From: CAZFLD01 sp964519835
GTDB lineage: Bacteria; Spirochaetota; Spirochaetia; DSM-27196; CAZFLD01
Reading direction: 5' to 3'
Assembly (NCBI GenBank): GCA_964519835.1
Contig: CAZFLD010000001.1
Location: 85,293 to 149,292, forward strand
DNA length: 64,000 bases
The notes beneath the pieces were generated by a model. It searched no databases, was not told the DNA's origin, and was given only the letters and a program-made list of their open reading frames with translations. The position numbers and the translations under genes were made by a program. Below, one piece after another: positions 1-7,064 of this stretch (its first letter is position 1; the number at the start of each line of letters is the position of its first letter).

Positions 1-27
1 GACCTGCATTACTTCGTCTTTTGTCAT
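1..27 (-). CDS. Probable acyl carrier protein, N-terminal fragment
   Basis: Only the first nine codons are in the window, reading MTKDEVMQV on the minus strand, with GGAG just upstream of the ATG. Acyl carrier proteins often begin in this way (MTKDEIF..), and an ACP is the component this operon still lacks. The identity is inferred from the short N-terminus and the context; the phosphopantetheine serine lies outside the window. It starts 55 bases after the enoyl reductase stop and is probably co-transcribed with it. Confidence 0.45.
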
Positions 28-81
28 CTTGTTCTCCTATGCTGCTTGTCTATTTTTGTACAACGACGAACGTCGTGTAAG

Positions 82-891
82 TTACTCTTTGAATTGTTGA
101 TCGTCCAAGTACCGCATCATAAGGTTGTCGATAAGCGGAAGACCCTTGTCGACGGTAATTAGCTGACCGTTCATGCCGTCCAAAAGTCCACTGGCGACTG
201 CGAAGATCGCGTTTGCACACTCCTCAGGACTTAGAATCATCTCCGGTGTAGCTCCGTGAGACAATGCGTAGTCAAAGAATTTTTCGCCGAAAATATCGGC
301 GAACGATTCGGTTTTTACGGTGCCGAACCGAATAACGTTAACCCTGCCGCCTTCTTTAAATAGGTGGACCGAAAGATACTTACCAAAAAACTCGAGGAGT
401 GCCTTGGAGGCGGCAACAAAATCGTAGCCACGGTAGTAGTGGTCCGGACCATCGCTGGAAACACCAATTACGTGTTTAGGATAGGCGCCAAAGGCTCTTT
501 GTATCGCCACTGTATAGTCTATCATCGGCCACGTGCTGTACTCAAGGGTTTTGAAAAGACTGCGCTTTTTGTATGCCTTGAGGTCCGGGGTTGTTGCCGC
601 AAAGCCGACATTTGAAACAAATACGTCAACCGTTTTAGCGACTTTTCCAATCTCCGCCATAACGGCGTTGGTATCTTCTTCTACCGACACGTCGGCCTGC
701 ACAAGAATCGGTTCGGGGCCTCCCGTGGCGGCATATTCTGCCGTGAGGGCGTTCATGTCGGCGCTGCCCCACTTGTAGGTAAGGACCGTCCGTGCGCCGG
801 CCTGGGCAAAAAGGAGACCGGTCGCCCGCCCTATGCCCTTTGTGCCGCCGGTGATAAGGACGGTTTTGTCCGAAAAGTCCATCTGAATCAC
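82..891 (-). CDS. Enoyl-ACP reductase-like short-chain dehydrogenase (FabI/FabL type)
   Basis: A 269-aa SDR-fold protein. The N-terminal nucleotide-binding motif GGTKGIG is at residues 15-21. The active site reads Y156-x6-K163 (YDFVAASK). The Y-x6-K spacing is typical of FabI/FabL enoyl reductases, whereas ordinary ketoreductases have Y-x3-K. It probably reduces the enoyl thioester left after beta-branching or normal elongation, using NAD(P)H. The GTG start at 891 is preceded by AGGGGG; an in-frame ATG at 882 is the alternative. It lies downstream of the two crotonase genes, with a gap of about 80 bases. The assignment as an enoyl reductase rests on the motif spacing, so another SDR activity remains possible. 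Confidence 0.7.
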   Translation of the reverse strand: MIQMDFSDKTVLITGGTKGIGRATGLLFAQAGARTVLTYKWGSADMNALTAEYAATGGPEPILVQADVSVEEDTNAVMAEIGKVAKTVDVFVSNVGFAATTPDLKAYKKRSLFKTLEYSTWPMIDYTVAIQRAFGAYPKHVIGVSSDGPDHYYRGYDFVAASKALLEFFGKYLSVHLFKEGGRVNVIRFGTVKTESFADIFGEKFFDYALSHGATPEMILSPEECANAIFAVASGLLDGMNGQLITVDKGLPLIDNLMMRYLDDQQFKE

Positions 892-971
892 GAGTTGCCC
901 CCTGTTTGATGCCGGCCCTGTTGCGGTCGGTTGTGCCGCGCACAGATACGGCGGCGTCTGTTGGTTTGTGC

Positions 972-1724
972 CTATTGGCCGTAGAAGTCGTCGATGATCT
1001 CCCGTGTCTCAGGAAAGCCAAAACTCAAACGATGCATCATGTCTTCTTGAAGGCGCGCCTCGATCAGCTTCTTCTTTTTGTTCGCGCTGAGAGCGTATTT
1101 CAAAAGATGCACCGATTTAATGTTCCGCTCCGCGATCTGAAGCGCCACATCCCGCGCTCGCTTGGAAACCTCGGACTTCGGAACAATATAGTTGATGTTG
1201 GTGCCCTTTTGCTCGAGCTCGCTCCCTTTAAAGCGCCGGCCGGTGAACATCATCTCCGCAGCAATGTAGGGTCCGACGAGGTCCTGGAGCAGCACCGTTG
1301 TTCCCATGCCGGGCGTGAAGCCCATCGTCATAAACACGGCCCCGTATCGGCTCTCACGCGCGGCAATAACAATGTCACAACACAGGGCAATGGCGAGGCC
1401 GCCACCCATCGCATGGCCCTCCATGGCGGCAATAATCGGAAACTCGGTTGCCACTAGGCGCTCTGAGATCAAGAGGTCCTTTACTCGTATCTTGCCGTCT
1501 GCAAGGTCTATGAGTGTTTGCTTCTCGGCGCCTCCGGAAAACACGTCCGGTAGGCCCCGCACTACCACGACTGGTGGGGAGGCCTTCTCGACTTTGTCCA
1601 GCGAAGTCACAAAACTCTCGATAAACGCATCCGAGAAGATGTTTTTGTTCTCTCTGTCCACCATGTCGAGGTATGCGATGCCTCTATGGTCAAAGCTGTA
1701 GGTAGTAATGGGTTGATGTTCCAC
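972..1724 (-). CDS. ECH2-type crotonase, decarboxylase of HMGS cassette (PksI-like)
   Basis: A 250-aa crotonase-fold protein. Oxyanion-hole motifs are FSGGAEKQTL near residue 62 and EGHAMGGG near 102. The stretch GFTPGMGTT is shared with PksI/CurF-type ECH2 enzymes as I remember them. In HMGS cassettes ECH2 decarboxylates the 3-methylglutaconyl-ACP made by ECH1 to a beta-methyl enoyl-ACP. The GTG start at 1724 lies 11 bases after the ECH1 stop, with GGGG upstream. Adjacency to ECH1 and the HMG synthase supports this specific role over generic enoyl-CoA hydratase. Confidence 0.82.
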   Translation of the reverse strand: MEHQPITTYSFDHRGIAYLDMVDRENKNIFSDAFIESFVTSLDKVEKASPPVVVVRGLPDVFSGGAEKQTLIDLADGKIRVKDLLISERLVATEFPIIAAMEGHAMGGGLAIALCCDIVIAARESRYGAVFMTMGFTPGMGTTVLLQDLVGPYIAAEMMFTGRRFKGSELEQKGTNINYIVPKSEVSKRARDVALQIAERNIKSVHLLKYALSANKKKKLIEARLQEDMMHRLSFGFPETREIIDDFYGQ

Positions 1725-1735
1725 AGAGTCGGCCC

Positions 1736-2566
1736 CTAATCGTTGTTTTCTACCGTGCTCAGCGGTCGTGTGGGTCGAAATCTTTCAAACCACGGCGGCA
1801 GCTCACCGCCCTCGAATGCCTTGAGCGCAGATCTGACACCTTCGGCGGTAGCAAGCTCCAGCAAGGTCGATTCGGCGCGGGCCCGTATCTCGTCATGGCT
1901 CAAGCCATAGATTTCCTGGGTAAAAAGCTTCGCAGACTTGAGGGCTTCGGGAGAGCTGCGCAAGAGGCGGCGGAGCAGGGAGCGAACCCCCTTCTCTAAG
2001 CCTCCGGCCGGATAGGCCTCATCGACAAGCCCTATCCCCGCAGCCTCCAGCGCCAAGAACCGTTTTGATGAGAGAATCAGATAACGGGTCTTCTGGGGGC
2101 TGAGCCGGAGGCTAAAGAGATAAGGCAATACATTGGCGGGAATCAGACCAAAGAGTACCTCGGAAAGCTCAAAGGCCGCACTCTCCTCCGCCAGCACAAT
2201 GTCGCAGGCCGCCACAAGGCCAACTCCACCGGCAATCACCTCGCCGCGCACAACCGCGACAACCGGCTTCGCCGCTAAGTAGATAGAGAGGAGTAGGCGC
2301 CCGTACCGGGAAATGGCGGTCGCCAGCGTGCGGTCATCTTCCGGGGTGTCGCTCGATGATGCCAGGCGTCCCAGATCCATGCCCAGGCAGAAGCTCGGTC
2401 CGTTGGACCTGAGGAGGACCGCCCGCACCTCCGCTGCCTCGAACGCATGTTTGAAGGCCGTCTCCAGCTCTTCGAGAAACTCAGGTGTTAGGCGGTTGCC
2501 GTCCTTGCCGTTCTTGAGCGTGACAACTCCCACACCCGAGTCGGAGTAGTACTCTACCAGGGGCAT
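1736..2566 (-). CDS. ECH1-type crotonase, dehydratase of HMGS cassette (PksH-like)
   Basis: A 276-aa crotonase-fold protein beginning MPLVEYYSDSG. The motifs FCLGMDL (near residue 61) and VRGEVIAGGVGLVAACDIV (two oxyanion-hole segments) match PksH-type ECH1 proteins. The expected reaction is dehydration of HMG-ACP to 3-methylglutaconyl-ACP. The start was chosen because the HMG synthase stop TAA and this ATG share one base (TAATG), a translational-coupling arrangement. A longer in-frame reading upstream overlaps the HMG synthase and is unlikely. Confidence 0.83.
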   Translation of the reverse strand: MPLVEYYSDSGVGVVTLKNGKDGNRLTPEFLEELETAFKHAFEAAEVRAVLLRSNGPSFCLGMDLGRLASSSDTPEDDRTLATAISRYGRLLLSIYLAAKPVVAVVRGEVIAGGVGLVAACDIVLAEESAAFELSEVLFGLIPANVLPYLFSLRLSPQKTRYLILSSKRFLALEAAGIGLVDEAYPAGGLEKGVRSLLRRLLRSSPEALKSAKLFTQEIYGLSHDEIRARAESTLLELATAEGVRSALKAFEGGELPPWFERFRPTRPLSTVENND

Positions 2567-3795
2567 TAGGCCCTCTCGTAGGTCCGGTAGAAGTCCTTGA
2601 CGTCCTTTAAGACCAGTTTTCCTGAGCCCTTGTAGTACTTGTCGTACCATCCGTCGAGGATCGAAAAGTCGGGTGTGAAATTGGGATTCTCGATCTGCCC
2701 TTCCCGGAGGTTTTCTACGAGCTCATACTCCTCAACGGTAACGGGGCGCCTTTGGTCCAGTTGCGCGTCGATGTTCATCGACTGTACCGCCTCAACGGCG
2801 CCGGGAAGGGCGATGCCGCTGTAAAACTCCCCGATTGCGCCGGAACCGTATGCAAAGAAGCCGATACGGGCGCCGGGTGCAGGGGGCGTGTCGCCGGAAA
2901 ACAGGCTCGCAATGCCGGTAAAATTGCTCGCCCCATAGGTGCTGCCTACGCGGCGCGCGTACCGAAGCGCGGGGTACACCCGGTTTTCAAAGTCCGCTTT
3001 CACCTCCGGCTTTTTCCGTGGAAGCGTGATGTTGCACAGCGTCCTATGAGCCTGAAACGCCATGCCGGGGAAGGGTGTGTGATACACAAAGGCCGCGAAG
3101 TCCTTGTCAAAGTCGAGGCTTCCAGCCGACTCGGCAACAAAGGTCTTGTAGGCGCCCTCGAGACAGTCCATGTAGGTGTACAAGCTGACCTCGTTATTGC
3201 CGACCTCGGCCTGAGCGCTTGGACGAAACGTGTCGTATGCGTCTACTGTCCAGCTTCCCTTTTTGTCCGGCTCGAACTCAACGATTTTTGGGTCTTCGGA
3301 GATCACCATGGCCACTGCAAGCCCCCCCATAACAAACTCTTCTTTGAGATTGAAGTGTTTGCGCGAGAAGTCGCTGGCTATCACCAAGGCCTTTTTCCCT
3401 TTGTTCAGTCCCGCGGCGACCCAGTTTACTGCGGCGTCCAAGCCCGCCACGCCGCTGTAGCAAGCAAATTTGGCTTCGTAGTTCCTGACCTCATGGGGAA
3501 GCTCCAAGGCCTGGTGAACATTCGTGCTGATGGGCTTGCCAAAATCTACCGAACCCTCGGTGCCCACGACAAAGAAGCCGATCTCATTCCTGAGCTCGTC
3601 GGTCATAAGTGGGAGGGCGGCGTTCGCGGCCATGGTTACGGTGTCTTCCCACGGTGGATTCAGGCTCCTGGTATCGATCAGATAGTCGCCCACCACCTTT
3701 TGGGGATCCTTGCCCCGTGCGGTCGCCAGGCTCTTTTGGTCAAGGAACATACTTGTTCCGTAGAGGTTGATGCTTTCGACTCCCACTCTATTCAT
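2566..3795 (-). CDS. HMG-CoA synthase-like protein of beta-branching cassette (PksG-like)
   Basis: 409 aa, close to the ~420 aa of PksG. The nucleophile is Cys112 in ACYSGVAG, the general base is Glu80 (GTEGSVDFGK), and the histidine is in the motif YHTPFPGM near 239; the GSG motif is in FAYGSGAIGEFYSG. It condenses an acetyl donor (acetyl-ACP in known cassettes) with a beta-ketoacyl-ACP to give an HMG-like branch. The start at 3795 is preceded by AAGGA seven bases upstream, just after the last degenerate copy of a 24-bp repeat. An in-frame extension into the repeats and N gap exists but has no ribosome site. The PksG role rather than the mevalonate-pathway role is inferred from the ECH1/ECH2 neighbours. 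Confidence 0.88.
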   Translation of the reverse strand: MNRVGVESINLYGTSMFLDQKSLATARGKDPQKVVGDYLIDTRSLNPPWEDTVTMAANAALPLMTDELRNEIGFFVVGTEGSVDFGKPISTNVHQALELPHEVRNYEAKFACYSGVAGLDAAVNWVAAGLNKGKKALVIASDFSRKHFNLKEEFVMGGLAVAMVISEDPKIVEFEPDKKGSWTVDAYDTFRPSAQAEVGNNEVSLYTYMDCLEGAYKTFVAESAGSLDFDKDFAAFVYHTPFPGMAFQAHRTLCNITLPRKKPEVKADFENRVYPALRYARRVGSTYGASNFTGIASLFSGDTPPAPGARIGFFAYGSGAIGEFYSGIALPGAVEAVQSMNIDAQLDQRRPVTVEEYELVENLREGQIENPNFTPDFSILDGWYDKYYKGSGKLVLKDVKDFYRTYERA

Positions 3796-3807
3796 CGTTC
3801 CATCCTT

Positions 3808-3984
3808 ATGTCGGTCCATGTTCGGACCATTATGTCGGTCCATGTTCGGGCCATTNNNNNNNNNNNNNNNNNNNNNNNNNNNNNNNNNNNNNNNNNNNNN
3901 NNNNNNNNNNNNNNNNNNNNNNNNNNNNNNNNNNNNNNNNNNNNNNNNNNNNNNNCCATTATGTCGGTCCATGTTCGGGCCATT
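3808..3984. repeat. 24-bp tandem repeat interrupted by an assembly gap
   Basis: Unit copies at 3808-3831, 3832-3855 and 3961-3984, with partial sequence at 3956-3960, all begin ATGTCGGTCCATGTTCGG on the plus strand. Copy one differs by one base (GGACC for GGGCC). Each unit contains GGTCC-N6-GGACC or GGTCC-N6-GGGCC, a potential short hairpin. Because 24 is a multiple of three, the minus strand reads as a repeating octapeptide (MDRHNGPN). The true copy number is unknown because of the gap. It lies between the ketoreductase and HMG synthase genes. Confidence 0.9.
3856..3955. other. Assembly gap of 100 Ns
   Basis: Exactly 100 N characters, the conventional placeholder for a gap of unknown length. 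The flanks are copies of the same 24-bp repeat, so the assembly probably broke on an unresolved tandem array. Confidence 0.97.
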
Positions 3985-4008
3985 CGGCTGAGCCGTGCAC
4001 GTGAGCCT

Positions 4009-4833
4009 CTATGGCGCGTACGTAAGCCCGCCGGAGATTGCGATTTCCTCGCCGGCAACAAACGCCGCCGGCTCCGTCGTTAAGTAGTGTACCATACTTG
4101 CGATTTCTTCTGCTTTGCCGACCCTCCCGCCGGGGCAGTGTTCCAGCCAGTACCGCTGCAGATCGTGGGTCATGTGATCTTTTGTCATGTCCGTCGGCAC
4201 GTATCCAACCGTCACGATGTTGGCCGTTATTCCCTTGCGCCCGTACTCCTTGGCTACCGACCTGGTTAGCCCCACAAGACCACTTTTTGCAGCGGCGTAG
4301 TTTGCCTGGCCGGAGGCCCCCCGTGCCGAAAGCGACGAGATATTGACGATCCGCCCAAGGCGATTTGAGATAAAGTGCATCAAAAAGCCACGGATCGTGT
4401 AGAAGGGGCCCGAGAGGTTTGCGGCGATCACCTCGTCCCACTCTTCGTTTGTCATAAAGGCCACGGCATTGTCGCGAACCATCCCCGCGTTGTTCACGAG
4501 AGCTCCGATGTCGACAAACTCGTCGATAGCCGCCTCGATGGTCTTCTCTACGGCGTCGGGGTCGCGGACGTCGAGCTGGTATGCCATGATCTTGGCCGGA
4601 CCGGCGTCCGATTTGGCCGTGTGGGCCCTCTCCGCCGGCGTCGTGGCGGCCGCGACCTTGCCGTCGGCGGTGCGATGGGTCTCAGATGCCGCCTCCAGTG
4701 CGAGCCGGACCGTTTCGTCGGCCGCGGCCTTGTTGCCGGCGTAGGTAAATGCGACGCCGTATCCCTCCGCGGCGAGCTTTGTCACGATCGCGCGGCCTAT
4801 CCCTCTCGAACCGCCGGTTACAAAGGCGTTCAT
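4009..4833 (-). CDS. fabG: 3-oxoacyl-ACP reductase (FabG-like)
   Basis: A 274-aa SDR. The NADP(H) motif TGGSRGIGRA is at residues 6-15, NNAG near 115, the catalytic serine is in NISSLSARG, and Y-x3-K is in NYAAAKSG. It reduces beta-ketoacyl-ACP to the hydroxyacyl form. It is about 30 residues longer than typical FabG, because of an Ala/Thr-rich insertion (near residues 48-80) before the NNAG strand. The ATG overlaps the ketosynthase stop (ATGA at 4830-4833), showing tight coupling with the chain-elongation gene. Confidence 0.88.
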   Translation of the reverse strand: MNAFVTGGSRGIGRAIVTKLAAEGYGVAFTYAGNKAAADETVRLALEAASETHRTADGKVAAATTPAERAHTAKSDAGPAKIMAYQLDVRDPDAVEKTIEAAIDEFVDIGALVNNAGMVRDNAVAFMTNEEWDEVIAANLSGPFYTIRGFLMHFISNRLGRIVNISSLSARGASGQANYAAAKSGLVGLTRSVAKEYGRKGITANIVTVGYVPTDMTKDHMTHDLQRYWLEHCPGGRVGKAEEIASMVHYLTTEPAAFVAGEEIAISGGLTYAP

Positions 4834-6116
4834 AAAACCTTCCTAATCAAACTGCAGCAGTTAATGCCCCCGAACCCAAACGAGTTTTTGAGCATCACGT
4901 CGAATTCGTGGTCCTGAGCCTGGAGCCCCACCACATCCAAATCGATATTCGGATCCAGATTATCCAAATTTACCGTAGGATGCAGACGACCATGGCGCAT
5001 CTGCATAAGCCCGCCGATGGTCTCGACAAGCGGACTGGCCCAGCACGTGTGTCCGAGCATCGACTTTGCGGCATTGAGCTTGAGCTTGTACGCGGCGCTT
5101 CCAAATGCCGCCTTCACGGCATCGATCTCCTGCACATCACCGGCCGGCGTACCGGTGGCGTGGCAGTTCACATAGCCCACCTCGTCCGGCTCAACGCCCG
5201 CGGCCTTCAAGACGTCCGACATAAGCCTGCCCTGATGTTCGGCGGCCGGCATCGGCGTGTGGTTGGCATTGGAGTTGGCTCGGACGGCCAGAATCTCGCC
5301 GTAAATCGGCGCGCCGCGCTTTAACGCGACATCCATGTCTTCAATGACCAATGCCGCCGCGCCGTGAGAATACACAAAGCCACAGCGATCCCGGTCGAAG
5401 GGCCGGGAAGCCCTCTGCGGCGCGTCCTGGTACTCGGGTTTAACCACAACGGCGTTAATTATCGCACTAGCCTGGATGTCCGGCGGGGCGACGTCGTAGG
5501 CGGCTCCCGCGACAATGGAACGTTCCGTTTCGCCCGAAAGGATGTCACGCACGCCGTCCCGCAGCGCTAAATTGCCGCTGGCGCACGCGCCGCCGAGGGT
5601 AAAGGCGGGGCCGTTTAGTCCCAGGACCTCCGTTATGGCGGCCGGAACATTTGGATCGATTGCCTCAATCCCCGCGAGGGGATCGACGTACTCCGGCTCC
5701 TCGAGAAACTGAATCGCGTTTTTGAAGATGTAGTTGCTGTTTAGATTGTGCCCGCCGAGCATAACGCCGGTCCGGTAGGGATCGATTTCGAGACCGGCCA
5801 GTCCCGCGTCGACCCATGCCTGTATGGCCGTAACAACCGCGCTCTTTGTAGAAAAGGTGAAGTTGCGAAAAAGCCTTTTGATTGCCTTGTATTGAGCTGT
5901 GTCAAACGCGTCTCGGAACCGTTCCAATGACGTGGTAAAGTCGTAGTCGCCAAGATCTCCGCCTATCTTGCATTCGACCTTCGAGAGGTCTATGGAGTTA
6001 AACCGGACAACCCCGGACTTTCCTGCAAGCAGATTCCGGTAATACTCTTCTACCGTGTCGCCAAGTGGATTAATTGTTCCCAGACCGGTAATTACTATTC
6101 TGGGGCGCTGCGTCAT
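4830..6116 (-). CDS. Beta-ketoacyl-ACP synthase (FabF/KAS II-like)
   Basis: 428 aa, typical KAS I/II length. The full triad is visible: Cys178 in LGGACASG, His319 in NCHATGTPAGD, and Lys351/His356 in KSMLGHT. It should therefore catalyse Claisen condensation. HMGS cassettes usually include a ketosynthase with Cys replaced by Ser that only decarboxylates malonyl-ACP. This one keeps the Cys, so either it elongates chains or the acetyl donor arises in another way. Its start overlaps the malonyltransferase stop (6113-6116). Confidence 0.88.
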   Translation of the reverse strand: MTQRPRIVITGLGTINPLGDTVEEYYRNLLAGKSGVVRFNSIDLSKVECKIGGDLGDYDFTTSLERFRDAFDTAQYKAIKRLFRNFTFSTKSAVVTAIQAWVDAGLAGLEIDPYRTGVMLGGHNLNSNYIFKNAIQFLEEPEYVDPLAGIEAIDPNVPAAITEVLGLNGPAFTLGGACASGNLALRDGVRDILSGETERSIVAGAAYDVAPPDIQASAIINAVVVKPEYQDAPQRASRPFDRDRCGFVYSHGAAALVIEDMDVALKRGAPIYGEILAVRANSNANHTPMPAAEHQGRLMSDVLKAAGVEPDEVGYVNCHATGTPAGDVQEIDAVKAAFGSAAYKLKLNAAKSMLGHTCWASPLVETIGGLMQMRHGRLHPTVNLDNLDPNIDLDVVGLQAQDHEFDVMLKNSFGFGGINCCSLIRKVL

Positions 6117-7063
6117 GGGGCGATATCTTCACCCAAGGCTCGGATTTGGTCAAGCTTGCCCGCCGGGAGGCACTTGGCCTCCCGTGTGAATGCTCGCCAG
6201 AGGCCCGAAAGGACGGTTCCGGGGCCGACTTCGTAGAAGGCGTCAAATCCGGTTTGTAATATCGCCTGCTCCTCCGCGACCCACGAAACCGGCGAGGTGA
6301 TCTGTTGAATCGCACACTGCTTGGCCTCGGCTCCGGTTCGAACGGAAGCCCCTGTGACGTTTGCAAACAAGGCTTTTGTCGGGTTTTTGAACTCACAGGC
6401 TTCCACCACGTCGGAAAACTTCGCGCCTGCTTCGCTCAGAAGCGGTGTATGGAAGGGGCCGGAAACCTTGAGTCGAATGTATCTTCCGGCGCCGGCCTCG
6501 GTGAGGACCGACTCCGCGGCATCCAGCGCGGCCGCCTCGCCGGCGATAACCGTTTGTGTCGGCGAGTTGTGGTTGGCTACATACACCATGCCGTCTACTT
6601 TCGCCAAGCCGCCTTCGACATCTTCCCGGGAAAGCCCGATAACCGCCGCCATGCCCGGAGCCATGTCCGCCGCCTCCCGGCGGAGGATTTGGCCCGCCGT
6701 TTCCATCAACTCACCGCGGGCCTTTACCAGCCGGAAACAGTCGGCCACCGAAACCACTCCGGCATCAACCATCGCGGAGAACTCCCCGAGACTGTGGCCG
6801 GCCGCGCCGTCCGACTTGACACCGGCTTCGCGCTCCATTACAAGACGCGAAGCCAAATTTGCCAATGTGACGGCAGGTTGGGTACGGTCGGTGCGTTTGA
6901 GGTCCTCCTCGGTCGAATCGAACAGAAGCGATTTTAGGTCCATGGACGTCGTTTCGGAGGCCGCCTCGAACAGCTCGCGAACTTCAGCCGATGCTTCGTA
7001 GAGATCCTTCGCCATGCCCGGATACTGAGATCCTTGGCCGGGAAACAAAAAGCAAACCCGCAT
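6113..7063 (-). CDS. fabD: Malonyl-CoA:ACP transacylase (FabD-like)
   Basis: 316 aa. FPGQGSQ is at residues 7-13, the nucleophile is Ser91 in GHSLGEFSA, and the histidine is in SGPFHTPLL near 200. It loads malonate from CoA onto ACP, serving as a discrete (trans) acyltransferase for the operon's ketosynthase. It lies directly after the N-acyltransferase gene (one-base gap) and overlaps the ketosynthase. Whether it is the only FabD of the cell cannot be told from this window. Confidence 0.9.
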   Translation of the reverse strand: MRVCFLFPGQGSQYPGMAKDLYEASAEVRELFEAASETTSMDLKSLLFDSTEEDLKRTDRTQPAVTLANLASRLVMEREAGVKSDGAAGHSLGEFSAMVDAGVVSVADCFRLVKARGELMETAGQILRREAADMAPGMAAVIGLSREDVEGGLAKVDGMVYVANHNSPTQTVIAGEAAALDAAESVLTEAGAGRYIRLKVSGPFHTPLLSEAGAKFSDVVEACEFKNPTKALFANVTGASVRTGAEAKQCAIQQITSPVSWVAEEQAILQTGFDAFYEVGPGTVLSGLWRAFTREAKCLPAGKLDQIRALGEDIAP

Positions 7064-7064
7064 A

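Noticed and set aside
2752..4083. A 443-residue plus-strand open frame across the N gap and repeats
   Set aside because: It is the antisense of HMG synthase and runs through 100 Ns; its composition is not protein-like and no ribosome site precedes it.
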